Positions 1-6,980 of a stretch of DNA of 11,192 nt are shown one piece after another. Positions within the stretch are counted from its first letter, which is position 1. Each line of letters opens with the position of its first letter. Made by a program: the position numbers and the translations under genes. The stretch comes from Hyphomicrobiales bacterium (lineage in GTDB: Bacteria; Pseudomonadota; Alphaproteobacteria; Rhizobiales; Kaistiaceae). The stretch is taken from the NCBI GenBank assembly GCA_017305815.1, contig JAFKJZ010000177.1, forward strand, positions 1-11,192, given 5' to 3'. Below the pieces are notes generated by a model, which was not told the origin of the DNA, did no database searches, and saw only the letters and a list, made by a program, of their open reading frames with translations.

Positions 1-727
<727 letters not shown>

Positions 728-773
728 TCCGGGCTCCTTATTCCACACCGCTCGGAAGTGAGCAAACAGGGAC

Positions 774-801
774 AATGTACATGTTTTGTTCTCATCTTCA
801 A
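774..801 (-). promoter_or_regulatory. Candidate recA promoter (-35/-10)
   Basis: Reading leftward, TTGAAG (801-796) and TACATT (779-774) are separated by 16 bases and lie about 50-75 bases upstream of the recA start. Each matches the sigma-70 type consensus at 4 of 6 positions. The LexA-like box lies across the spacer and the -10 element, the geometry expected for repressor occlusion. This is inferred from pattern only. Confidence 0.5.
777..791 (-). promoter_or_regulatory. Candidate LexA (SOS) box of recA
   Basis: The leftward strand reads GAACAAAACATGTAC, which is GAAC-N7-GTAC. The established alphaproteobacterial LexA site is the direct repeat GAAC-N7-GAAC (GTTC-N7-GTTC on the other strand), so this site differs at one base in the second half. 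It lies 50 bases upstream of recA, between and over the predicted promoter elements. Location in front of recA, a nearly universal SOS gene, supports the call. Confidence 0.65.
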
Positions 802-932
802 GCGGAATGACGCAAAGTTTCCGGCCCCTCCCCGCCTTCCGGTGGCGCCGGGGCGGGCGGAGGCGATAGACTTGCGGGCGGGCGAGCGCCGCGCCCCGGC
901 CGATCTCCGGCGCCGAACGGGAGATTGCGCCG

Positions 933-2297
933 ATGTTTCCCCAGTTCTTGCCGCTCCGGCGTGTCGCAGGGCGGGCTCGCCGCGCCGGCGCGACGGCCCT
1001 CGCCGGCCTCGGCGCCGCCGGCATGTTGTTCCTGCTGCCGCCCGCAGCGGCCGAGGAGGCAGGCCCGATGACCGCGCGAGAATCGGATCCGGTGGCGCTC
1101 GGCTGGATGGTCGGCGCGCCGCCACCGGCCGACAGGATCATCCGCTTCAGCGACGGCGACTATTTCGCCTTCCCCAAGCTGCGCTGGACGGTCTGCCATT
1201 TCCGCCAGCTGATGCCGACCGTCGGCGTCGGTCGCGGCCTCGGGCCGCTGCGCTTCTTCGAGCGGAGGATCGATGACGCGATCGACGCCCTGACCTTCGT
1301 CCCGATCGGCGGCGTCAAGCCGATGACGTTCGGCGACGCGTTCGACGTCAACTATACGGACGGGCTCGTCATCCTGCACAGGGGCGTGCTGGTCTATGAG
1401 CGCTATGCCGGTTGCCTGGACGAGACCGGTCAGCACGCGGCGATGTCGGTGACCAAGTCGCTGACCGGCCTGCTCGGCGAAATGCTCGTCGCCGACGGAA
1501 CGATCGACGACAAGGCCAAGGTGGCAACGCTGGTGCCGGAGCTGGCCAGGAGCGCCTTCGGCGACGCGACCGTCCGCCACGTCCTCGACATGACCACCGG
1601 GCTTCACTACAGCGAGGATTATTCCGATCCCGACGCCGATGTCTGGGCCTATTCGGCCGCCGGCAGTCCGCTGCCGAAACCGGCCGACTACCGGGGGCCG
1701 CGCAGCTATTTCGACTATCTGAAGACGGTGCGGAAGGAAGGCGAGCACGGCGAGGCCTTCGGCTACAAGACGATCAATTCCGATGCGCTCGGCTGGATCC
1801 TCGCCCGCGTCACCGGCAAGTCCGTCGCGACGCTGCTGTCGGAGCGGATCTGGAGCCGGATGGGCGCCGAGCTCGACGCCTATTACACCGTCGATTCGAT
1901 CGGCACGCCCTTTGCCGGCGGCGGCTTCAACGCCGGCCTGCGCGACCTGGCGCGGCTCGGCCAGCTGATGCTCGACGGCGGCCGGCAGGATGGCGTGCAG
2001 ATCATCCCGGAAGCGGCGATCGCCCATATCCGCGCCGGCGGCGATCCGGCGAAGTTCGCCAAGGCCGACTATCCGCTGCTGCCGGGCTGGAGCTACACCG
2101 GCATGTGGTGGATCACGAACAATGCGGACGGCGCCTTCATGGCGCGCGGCGTGCACGGCCAGGCGATCTATGTCGATCCGGCCGCGCAGATGGTGATTGC
2201 CCGCTTCGCCTCGAACCCGGTCACCAGCAACGCCGCCAACGATCCGACGAGCCTGCCGGCCTATGCCGCCGTGGCGGACTACCTGAAGGCAAGGTAG
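933..2297 (+). CDS. Exported serine hydrolase of the beta-lactamase/DD-peptidase (SxxK) family
   Basis: A 454-residue protein of the beta-lactamase-like serine hydrolase fold, closest in style to the class C/6-aminohexanoate-dimer hydrolase (NylB-like) group. An N-terminal signal peptide is visible: Arg-rich n-region to residue 18, hydrophobic stretch about 20-40, likely cleavage after the PPAAA segment near 40. The catalytic motif SVTK (S172, K175) begins the family's helix ([11 protein letters not shown]). YKTIN (Y278, N282) within [15 protein letters not shown] fits the second, Tyr-containing motif. GVHG (about 406-409) before QAIYVDP takes the place of the KTG-type third motif. It should act in the periplasm on an ester or amide; the substrate is unknown. 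Start: ATG at 933 with GGGAG 9 bases before it. It faces the SDR gene head-on. Family is secure; specificity is not. Confidence 0.9.
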   Translation: MFPQFLPLRRVAGRARRAGATALAGLGAAGMLFLLPPAAAEEAGPMTARESDPVALGWMVGAPPPADRIIRFSDGDYFAFPKLRWTVCHFRQLMPTVGVGRGLGPLRFFERRIDDAIDALTFVPIGGVKPMTFGDAFDVNYTDGLVILHRGVLVYERYAGCLDETGQHAAMSVTKSLTGLLGEMLVADGTIDDKAKVATLVPELARSAFGDATVRHVLDMTTGLHYSEDYSDPDADVWAYSAAGSPLPKPADYRGPRSYFDYLKTVRKEGEHGEAFGYKTINSDALGWILARVTGKSVATLLSERIWSRMGAELDAYYTVDSIGTPFAGGGFNAGLRDLARLGQLMLDGGRQDGVQIIPEAAIAHIRAGGDPAKFAKADYPLLPGWSYTGMWWITNNADGAFMARGVHGQAIYVDPAAQMVIARFASNPVTSNAANDPTSLPAYAAVADYLKAR

Positions 2298-2311
2298 GGC
2301 CGCCCCGGCCC
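2297..2311. terminator. Hairpin between two convergent stops
   Basis: GGGCCG-CCC-CGGCCC forms a perfect 6-bp GC stem in the 19-bp gap between the hydrolase stop (ends 2297) and the SDR stop (begins 2317). It is symmetrical and could serve both directions, but there is no T-tract on either side, so termination activity is uncertain. Confidence 0.3.
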
Positions 2312-2316
2312 GTCGA

Positions 2317-3006
2317 TCACGCGGTCAGGCCGCCATCGACAGTGATGGTCTGGCCGGTGACATAGCGCGCCAGCGGCGACACCAGATAGGCGACCGTGCT
2401 GGCGAGCTCCGCCACCTCGCCATAGCGGCCGGCCGGGATGCGGGCGATGCGCTCGGGCGTGCTCGGCAGCGAATCGATGAAGCCCGGCGCGACGGCGTTG
2501 ATGGTGACGCCCGTCTTGGCGAGCGTGCGCGCCGCGACCGCGACATAGGCGGAAAGGCCGGCCCGGAGCACGGAGGAGGAAGCAAAATCGCCGTCCGGGC
2601 GGGTGGCCGCAAAGCTCGACATGGCGACGAAGGAACCCTTCGAGGCTTCGAGATCGGCGCGCGCCGCCCGCAGCAGCCGCACGGTCGGCAGCAGGAACAT
2701 GTCCTGCGCGGCGCGCCAGTCCTCGTCGTCGAGATCGAGCAGCTTCTTCTTGGCACTATGGCCGCTATTGGCGACGACGACGTCGATACGGCCGGTCTCA
2801 GTGCGGCCCCGCTCGACCAGCGCCTCGAGATCCGCCGCGACGGTCACGTCGCCCCGCACCGCGAAGCCGCCCAGTTCCGCCGCCAGCGCCTCGACGCCTT
2901 CGGAGCGGCCGAGCAGGCCAACGCGAAAACCGTCGGCGGCAAGGCGGCGGGCGATGCCAGCGCCGATTCCCTTGCTGGCGGCGGTGATGAGAGCGGTCTT
3001 CGACAT
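2317..3006 (-). CDS. SDR-family oxidoreductase with non-canonical active site
   Basis: A 229-residue short-chain dehydrogenase/reductase with a complete Rossmann frame. The nucleotide-binding motif is TAASKGIG (8-15) in place of the usual TGxxxGIG, the NAG-type motif is ANSGHS (79-84), the strand-5 serines are S130/S131, and the C-terminal APG and VTGQTITVDGG motifs are present. The catalytic YxxxK is absent: counting 13 residues from S131 lands on S144, and the motif reads SSVLR (S144-xxx-R148). From memory, a subgroup annotated as 3-oxoacyl-ACP reductase-like SDRs shares an LSxxxR-type motif here, so this may be a real subfamily and not a damaged gene. The ATG at 3006 gives normal SDR length and has AGAGG 8 bases upstream; a longer in-frame extension to 3348 is low-complexity. 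Cofactor and substrate are unknown. Confidence 0.88.
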   Translation of the reverse strand: MSKTALITAASKGIGAGIARRLAADGFRVGLLGRSEGVEALAAELGGFAVRGDVTVAADLEALVERGRTETGRIDVVVANSGHSAKKKLLDLDDEDWRAAQDMFLLPTVRLLRAARADLEASKGSFVAMSSFAATRPDGDFASSSVLRAGLSAYVAVAARTLAKTGVTINAVAPGFIDSLPSTPERIARIPAGRYGEVAELASTVAYLVSPLARYVTGQTITVDGGLTA

Positions 3007-3066
3007 GCCTGAGGCCTCTTGCTGCCGGCGCGGAACCGCCGCGCGGGTACGTACGATCGGACGATG

Positions 3067-3095
3067 ATATGACCCGCAAATGCGGCGTCCCGCAA
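3067..3095 (-). promoter_or_regulatory. Candidate promoter of the SDR gene
   Basis: Leftward, TTGCGG (3095-3090), a 17-base spacer, then TCATAT (3072-3067), about 60-90 bases before the SDR start. The two elements sit among near-repeats (ACCCGCAAATG at 3072-3082 and TCCCGCAATCG at 3088-3098, a 16-base period) that might be operator half-sites. Matches are modest. Confidence 0.3.
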
Positions 3096-3198
3096 TCGAA
3101 CGCCCGCGACACGTGCGCCGATCATGGCTGGTGCGCGATCCAGGGCTTGCCGAGAGCCGGGGCGATCGGCCATGTTCCGCCTTTTCGCGGATGCGCTT

Positions 3199-3212
3199 CG
3201 CCGAATTCGGCG
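3199..3212. promoter_or_regulatory. 14-bp perfect palindrome upstream of psuG
   Basis: CGCCGAATTCGGCG is a perfect two-fold palindrome 32 bases before the psuG start, in the 238-bp divergent spacer between the SDR gene and psuG (3007-3244). It could be an operator for a dimeric repressor or a hairpin in the psuG leader. In GC-rich DNA such sites also arise by chance, so the role is unproven. Confidence 0.3.
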
Positions 3213-3244
3213 CCGCCCGCCCCCTCAGAACGGTGATTCTCAGA

Positions 3245-4156
3245 ATGTCGAAGTCCGATCTCATCATCCTGTCCGACGAAGTCGCGGCGGCGAAGGCCGA
3301 CGGCAAGCCGCTGGTCGCTCTGGAAACGACGATCGTCACGCATGGCATGCCCTATCCCGACAACGTCGCGACGGCGCGCGCCGTCGAGGACATCGTGCGG
3401 GCCAATGGCGCGGTGCCGGCGACCATCGCCATCATGGACGGCAAGATCCGGGTCGGCCTGACGGCGGACGAGCTGGAGCGCCTCGCCGGCCTCAAGGACG
3501 TGATGAAGGTGTCGCGCGCCGACCTCGCCTTCGCGCTCTCGACCGGCCGCCCCGGCGCCACCACGGTCGCCGCCACCATGATCACCGCCCATCTCGCCGG
3601 CGTCCGCGTCTTCGCGACGGGCGGCATCGGCGGCGTGCATCGCGGCGCCGAGACCACCTATGACGTCTCCGCCGATCTCTACGAATTCCCGAAGACCCCG
3701 GTGACCGTCGTCTGCGCCGGCGCCAAGGCTCTCCTCGACATTCCGAAGACGCTGGAAGTGCTGGAAACGCTGGGCGTTCCGGTCGTCACCGTCGGCCAGG
3801 ACGAAGTGCCGGCCTTCTGGTCGCGCCAGAGCGGGCTGCCGACGCCGCTGCGCCTCGACGCGCCGCGCGAAATCGCCGCCTTCATCGCCAAGCGCGCCGA
3901 GATCGGCCTCGAGGGCGGCCTGCTGGTCGCCAACCCGGTGCCGCTCGCCGACGAGATCCCGGCCGAGGAAATGCGCGGCTACATCGATCAGGCGATCGCC
4001 GATGCCGAGCGCGACGGCATCCGCGCCAAGCAGGTGACGCCCTATGTGCTCGGCCGCATGCTGGAACTGACCGCCGGCCGCAGCCTCGTCACCAACATCG
4101 CGCTGGTGAAGAACAACGCCCGCCTGGCGGCCGAGATCGCCGCCGCGCTCGTCTGA
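3245..4156 (+). CDS. psuG: Pseudouridine-5'-phosphate glycosidase
   Basis: A 303-residue PsuG, close to the roughly 312 residues of the E. coli enzyme. It cleaves the C-glycosidic bond of pseudouridine 5'-phosphate to uracil and ribose 5-phosphate, a cytoplasmic salvage step for RNA-derived pseudouridine. Family landmarks are all present: LETTIVTHGMPYP with E27, MKVSRADL with K88, GGIGGVHRGAE then SADL with D144, VVCAGAKALLDIPKTLE with K161 (the Schiff-base lysine), the QDEVPAFW motif, and LVTNIALVKNNARLAAEIA with N284. These correspond to E. coli E31, K93, D149, K166 and N289. The ATG at 3245 is chosen because it matches the family N-terminus; the frame stays open to 3080 but reads low-complexity there, and no strong ribosome site is evident. 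The usual partner kinase psuK is not adjacent. Identity is firm. Confidence 0.96.
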   Translation: MSKSDLIILSDEVAAAKADGKPLVALETTIVTHGMPYPDNVATARAVEDIVRANGAVPATIAIMDGKIRVGLTADELERLAGLKDVMKVSRADLAFALSTGRPGATTVAATMITAHLAGVRVFATGGIGGVHRGAETTYDVSADLYEFPKTPVTVVCAGAKALLDIPKTLEVLETLGVPVVTVGQDEVPAFWSRQSGLPTPLRLDAPREIAAFIAKRAEIGLEGGLLVANPVPLADEIPAEEMRGYIDQAIADAERDGIRAKQVTPYVLGRMLELTAGRSLVTNIALVKNNARLAAEIAAALV

Positions 4157-4160
4157 GACG

Positions 4161-4193
4161 AAGAGCCCTGGCGCGGCAAGCGCCGGGGCTTTC
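4161..4193 (+). terminator. Intrinsic terminator after psuG
   Basis: An 11-bp stem (AGCCCTGGCGC at 4164-4174 with GCGCCGGGGCT at 4180-4190, one G-T pair) with loop GGCAA, starting 8 bases after the psuG stop and followed by a short T-rich end (TTTCATT). Its 3' end touches the stop codon of the convergent gene, so it may also stop leftward transcripts, though the T-tract is poor in that direction. Confidence 0.7.
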
Positions 4194-4560
4194 ATTCCCT
4201 GCGAAGGGCCGAACTCCGCGACACCGGATGTCCGTTCGGGAAAGTACGAAGCCTGAGTTCGTGGCCAGCGCCCCGGATTTTCTCTCGCGCCAACCGGAAG
4301 AACTGTTCTGCCTCGGCGCTCAGAGGGAAGGCATTGGCTAACTTTATCACGATGGAGCGTTCGGCCGAGGTCGGGTAGTCCTGCGCCATCTGGCCAGCTT
4401 CGATGTACGAAGGATAGCTATTGAGCTTTTCCTGCAGCAGAAGCAGGTGCTCCATATCCTGATCCCGCCAGGGCATATGATCCGTGACGATCAGCCAGAA
4501 CTCCGCGTCGGCGGGATTGAAAGCGACAAGGTCGATGACGCTAGTCTGATCAATAGTCAA
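4192..4560 (-). CDS. Small DUF6572-like protein of unknown function
   Basis: A 122-residue soluble protein without signal peptide or membrane segment. It matches my recollection of the DUF6572 family: an N-terminus of the type M-x-I-x-Q-x-x-VID, then LIVTDHMPW, HLLLLQEKLNSYPSYIEAGQM (about 39-59), and a C-terminal LRLRTF strand. No function is established that I know of. The start must be TTG at 4558-4560: no ATG or GTG occurs in frame back to the stop at 4630-4632, and family members start at this point. The ribosome site is weak (AGG about 12 bases upstream). The last 17 residues after LRLRTF look like an extension. By hand count GC is about 57% over 4261-4560, against 70% or more next door, which suggests acquisition. 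It lies directly downstream of the broken regulator. Confidence 0.72.
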   Translation of the reverse strand: MTIDQTSVIDLVAFNPADAEFWLIVTDHMPWRDQDMEHLLLLQEKLNSYPSYIEAGQMAQDYPTSAERSIVIKLANAFPLSAEAEQFFRLAREKIRGAGHELRLRTFPNGHPVSRSSALRRE

Positions 4561-4820
4561 AAAGTGCGAACCTGTCGGAAGCGAGCTGGCGGTAGGGGAA
4601 TCACGCGATGACGAACACCGGCGACTACGCTAGACACCAGCGAAACTGTCTGAGCGGCTGAAGCCGCCAATACGGCCCGCACGCGCCCTGCCAGCACCTC
4701 GGCCTCGCGCGGAGTTGCCAACACCCGGTCCAGTCATGAACCGCCGCGCAGGCCGCGATGAGTCCAGCCTCTCGAGGCCCGAGACGGGACCGATGACGAG
4801 GAGCCCCCGGGCCTCGGCTC
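4557..4820 (-). pseudogene. Out-of-frame remnant of the regulator's C-terminal region
   Basis: Downstream of the winged-helix domain the coding signal jumps between frames. At 4812-4771 a shifted frame reads ARGLLVIGPVSGLE, matching the FLVIGPVFGL-type segment that I recall following the DNA-binding domain in longer rhizobial regulators of this type. A run of five C (4804-4808 on the given strand) is a natural place for an indel. After the TGA at 4736-4734, the original frame becomes protein-like again (RVLATPREAEVLAGRVRAVL and on) until a TGA at 4559-4557. No intact gene fits this 260-bp stretch. The simplest reading is decay by at least one frameshift plus loss of most of the C-terminal part. 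Confidence 0.5.
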
Positions 4821-5141
4821 GGCATGGACCGGATCGGCGATCCAGACATAGCCCTCGCCATACTGGGTCGCGATCAGAACGGGCGCGCGGGCCGAATCGC
4901 CGAGCTTGGCCCGCAGGCGGTTGATCAGGAAGTCGATGCTGCGGTCGGTGGCGTCGGAGCCGCTGCCGGCGATGGCGTCGAGAAGCTGGTTGCGGGTCAG
5001 CACCGTTCTCGGATGGCGGGTGAAGGCAAGCAGCAGGGCCCTCTCCGATCGGGTGAAGCGCAGTTCGGCACCGGCGCCGTGGCGGGCGAACAGGAAGGAG
5101 GGATCGAAGCTCAGGGCGCCGTACCGGACCTCGCCCTCCAT
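4734..5141 (-). CDS. Winged-helix (OmpR/PhoB-type) regulator, probably frameshifted and truncated
   Basis: The 135-residue frame holds a complete OmpR/PhoB-type winged-helix DNA-binding domain at residues 5-102: the first strands VRYGALSFDP, ELRFTRSERALLLAFTRHPRTVLTRNQLLDAI, the recognition helix region DATDRSIDFLINRLRAKLGD, and the wing ATQYGEGYVWIA. There is no receiver domain before it, so it is not a standard response regulator; relatives I recall carry a long C-terminal region instead. Here residues after about 108 turn into low-complexity Ser/Arg sequence and stop, while the expected continuation appears in another frame. ATG at 5141 is preferred over TTG at 5159 because GGGGAGG lies 5 bases before it. 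The domain could still bind DNA, perhaps in the AT-rich divergent spacer, but effector functions are gone. Confidence is high for the domain, moderate for damage. Confidence 0.75.
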   Translation of the reverse strand: MEGEVRYGALSFDPSFLFARHGAGAELRFTRSERALLLAFTRHPRTVLTRNQLLDAIAGSGSDATDRSIDFLINRLRAKLGDSARAPVLIATQYGEGYVWIADPVHAEPRPGGSSSSVPSRASRGWTHRGLRGGS

Positions 5142-5261
5142 CTCGCCCTCCCCAGCCAATCAAACAATCATGCAACAATTCCTGGCTATGGTCGAGAATG
5201 AACAACGCCCCATGCCGAGACAGATAATCCAATCAATATCTATTCTTGCTGGATTCGAATT
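5142..5261. promoter_or_regulatory. AT-rich divergent spacer (regulator / DUF1194 gene)
   Basis: This 120-bp spacer separates divergent genes and is about 42% GC over 5161-5260, far below the rest of the window. It holds CAA/AAT-rich tracts (CAAACAATCATGCAACAATT at 5161-5180) and an inverted pair AATCCA/TGGATT (5226-5231 and 5250-5255). It almost certainly carries the promoters of both genes and perhaps the regulator's own operator, but I cannot assign -35/-10 boxes with confidence. Confidence 0.45.
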
Positions 5262-6089
5262 ATGTTTTGCGGGTCTCCATCGATTGCGAATTCAGTCAAA
5301 CGGATAATCAAACTATCGATTATATCGACATCCTTTCTATGTCTCGTGCTTATGCGCTCGGGAGAAGGGTTTGCGCAGGCGGCAAACCCGGTCGATCTCC
5401 AACTCGTGATCGCTCTCGACGTATCGACATCGATGGACCTCGATGAGCGCAAGCTGCAGCGGGACGGATTCGCCGCCGCCTTCCGGGAGCCGGAGATCAT
5501 CCAGGCGATCCAGCGCGGCCCCAACCGCCGCATCGCCGTTGTCGTGATGGAATGGGCCGGCGAAAGCCGACAGAACGTCATCCTGGAATGGACGGAGATC
5601 GCAGATGCGGCTAGCGCCACCGCTTTTGCCGACCGGCTGGAGCGCCGCATTCCGGGGCGCATGGCGCTCGGCACCGCGATCGGCGCGGCCATGCTTCGGG
5701 CGGCGCAACTCTTCGGCGAGAGCCCGTTCGACGGCGGCCGCCGCGTCATCAACATCGCCGGCGACGGCGTCAACAATCGTGGCCCCGCCCCCGCGATCGT
5801 CCGCGATCGCCTCGTCGCGCGCGGCATGACCATCAACGGGCTGCCGATCGTCTACAAATCCATGCTGGAAGGTGTCGTCGACGGCGGGGATGGCCGCGAA
5901 CCGCGCCCGGGCCAGCTCGCGGCCTATTTCGACCGCGAGGTGGTCGGCGGATATGGCGCCTTCGTCGAGCCGGTGTTCCACAAGCAGGATTTCGCCCGCA
6001 GCATCCGACACAAGCTTCTGCGCGAGATCCGCGGGCCGGACCGACTGGCGGCGGATTCGCATCGGCAAGGCGGCTGGCCGGCCCGCTGA
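5262..6089 (+). CDS. DUF1194 family VWA-like exported protein
   Basis: A 275-residue protein with a Sec-type signal peptide (Lys/Arg at 13-17, hydrophobic 18-31, FAQA cleavage region near 37-40) and a von Willebrand factor A-like fold of the DUF1194 type. The metal-ion-dependent adhesion site looks complete: DVSTS (D53, S55, S57), the Thr of ALGTAIG (T138), and the Asp of IAGDGVNN (D168). Other family landmarks are the early VDLQLVIALDVSTSMD strand, VVVMEWAG, GRRVINIAGDG, and GYGAFVEPV with DFARSIRHKLLREI near the end. VWA domains with this site bind a divalent metal and a protein ligand, so a periplasmic or envelope binding role is likely, but no specific function is known. The ATG at 5262 has only a weak GGA site; a later start would remove the signal's charged region. 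It diverges from the damaged regulator. Confidence 0.88.
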   Translation: MFCGSPSIANSVKRIIKLSIISTSFLCLVLMRSGEGFAQAANPVDLQLVIALDVSTSMDLDERKLQRDGFAAAFREPEIIQAIQRGPNRRIAVVVMEWAGESRQNVILEWTEIADAASATAFADRLERRIPGRMALGTAIGAAMLRAAQLFGESPFDGGRRVINIAGDGVNNRGPAPAIVRDRLVARGMTINGLPIVYKSMLEGVVDGGDGREPRPGQLAAYFDREVVGGYGAFVEPVFHKQDFARSIRHKLLREIRGPDRLAADSHRQGGWPAR

Positions 6090-6099
6090 GCCGGCCTTT
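6076..6099 (+). terminator. Hairpin terminator after the DUF1194 gene
   Basis: A perfect 7-bp stem GGCCGGC/GCCGGCC (6076-6082 and 6090-6096) with a 7-base loop that includes the stop codon, followed by TTT. It lies in the 15-bp gap before the convergent methyltransferase stop. The short T-tract makes it a moderate candidate. Confidence 0.45.
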
Positions 6100-6104
6100 G
6101 TCGC

Positions 6105-6971
6105 TCAGGCCTCTGCCGGTGCCTTGATCGCCGCCACGACGTGGCCAACTGCGGCTCGGTCGAGCGCGGCGGAGCCGCCGACATAGAGCTGGCCGAGCTG
6201 CGGTCCCGTGCGGTCCTCGATCGCGGAGAAGCCGAGCGCCGTCAGACGGGCGGCCAGATCGTCGGGCTTGAAGAAGGTGACGAAGGGCTCGCCGAGGCTG
6301 GCGGTGCGGCCGGCGAGCGTCGTGAAGGCGAGCCGCTGCAGCAGGCTGAGCTTGTCCGGGATCTCGGCATAGTCGAAGACGACCTCCGAGCCGCCGACGC
6401 GGGCGGCGATGATCCCGAGCGTCGAGAAGATCGCCGCCTCGGTCAGGTAGGGCGCGACGCCGAGCCAGGAGAAGAACACCGGCACGGCCGGATCGAGCCC
6501 GGCGGCGGCAAGCTTCTCGTCGAGGCGATCGACCGAGAAGTCGACCGGCACATAGATGACGCCCTCCGGCACGCGGATGCCGGTCGCGGCGAGGCGGCTG
6601 CGCTTCCAGGCCTGGGTCGCCGGGTGGTCTACCTCGTAGACGACGACGCCCTGGTCGGCGTAGGGGTTGCGGTAGGCGAAGGTGTCGAGCCCGGCGCCGA
6701 GCACGACGACATGGCGGATGCCGCGCGCGACCGCGGCGGCGAGCCGGTCCTCCGAGAAGCGGCTGCGCGCCGCGAGGAAGGCGCGGATCGTCTCCCCGCC
6801 CGGCGAATCGGCGCGGGAGAGTTCGTCGCGCGCCAGGACCGATCCGCGATCGCCTCCAACGATGGTGAGAGCGAGCGGATCCTCGAAAATCAACGGCTTG
6901 TCGAGGAGTTGATGGGCCGCGCGCCGCATGGCGACGCGAAAGGCGGTTGCGCTTGGCTGACCTTCAATCAT
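6105..6971 (-). CDS. SAM-dependent methyltransferase, leucine carboxyl methyltransferase (LCM/TIGR00027-like) family
   Basis: A 288-residue cytoplasmic class I methyltransferase of the LCM-type group (Pfam LCM; bacterial members include the TIGR00027 family). The family N-terminus FRVAMRRAAHQLLDKPLIFEDPLAL (11-35) is intact; motif I is VVVLGAGLDTFAYR (88-101), the acidic ribose-binding strand VYEVDHPATQAWK (111-123), then VPVDFS (141-146), and FFSWLGVAPYLT (166-177) stands where relatives have WEGVTMYL. Length is normal. In bacteria the members are thought to methylate small molecules or lipids in place of protein phosphatase, but the substrate here is unknown. ATG at 6971 is 9 bp after the preceding stop; the only ribosome-like site is GGAG, 14 bases upstream within that gene's end. 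It is the last gene of the P450 operon. Confidence 0.88.
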   Translation of the reverse strand: MIEGQPSATAFRVAMRRAAHQLLDKPLIFEDPLALTIVGGDRGSVLARDELSRADSPGGETIRAFLAARSRFSEDRLAAAVARGIRHVVVLGAGLDTFAYRNPYADQGVVVYEVDHPATQAWKRSRLAATGIRVPEGVIYVPVDFSVDRLDEKLAAAGLDPAVPVFFSWLGVAPYLTEAAIFSTLGIIAARVGGSEVVFDYAEIPDKLSLLQRLAFTTLAGRTASLGEPFVTFFKPDDLAARLTALGFSAIEDRTGPQLGQLYVGGSAALDRAAVGHVVAAIKAPAEA

Positions 6972-6980
6972 GGTCGCGTT

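Larger units (their letters stand above)
728..932. other. Divergent spacer between recA and the serine hydrolase
   Basis: About 205 bp. The left part holds the recA ribosome site, promoter and LexA-like box. The right part (about 820-930) is very GC-rich with short imperfect inverted repeats (CCCGCC/GGCGGG) that I do not consider significant. It must also hold the promoter of the rightward hydrolase gene, but no convincing -35/-10 pair is visible. No RNA gene or small ORF with support was seen. Confidence 0.6.

Noticed and set aside
825..860. CCCGCC/GGCGGG inverted repeat
   Set aside because: Short, imperfect, no T-tract, and it sits in a divergent spacer where no terminator is expected.
798..2156. 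452-codon open frame antisense to the serine hydrolase
   Set aside because: His/Arg/Asp-rich mirror of a GC-rich gene; no domain, and the sense protein has signal peptide and catalytic motifs.
3080..3244. N-terminal extension of PsuG to the ATG at 3080
   Set aside because: The added 55 residues are Arg-rich with no similarity to PsuG N-termini and would cover the spacer's promoter region.
3122..4195. 357-codon open frame antisense to psuG
   Set aside because: Mirror frame of the well-conserved psuG with biased composition; no recognisable motif.
4650..4710. LuxR-like TPREAEVL string in the regulator remnant
   Set aside because: The sequence after it does not continue as a LuxR helix-turn-helix, and the frame is broken upstream.
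5337..6068. 243-codon open frame antisense to the DUF1194 gene
   Set aside because: Composition is typical of an antisense shadow; the sense frame has a complete VWA metal site.
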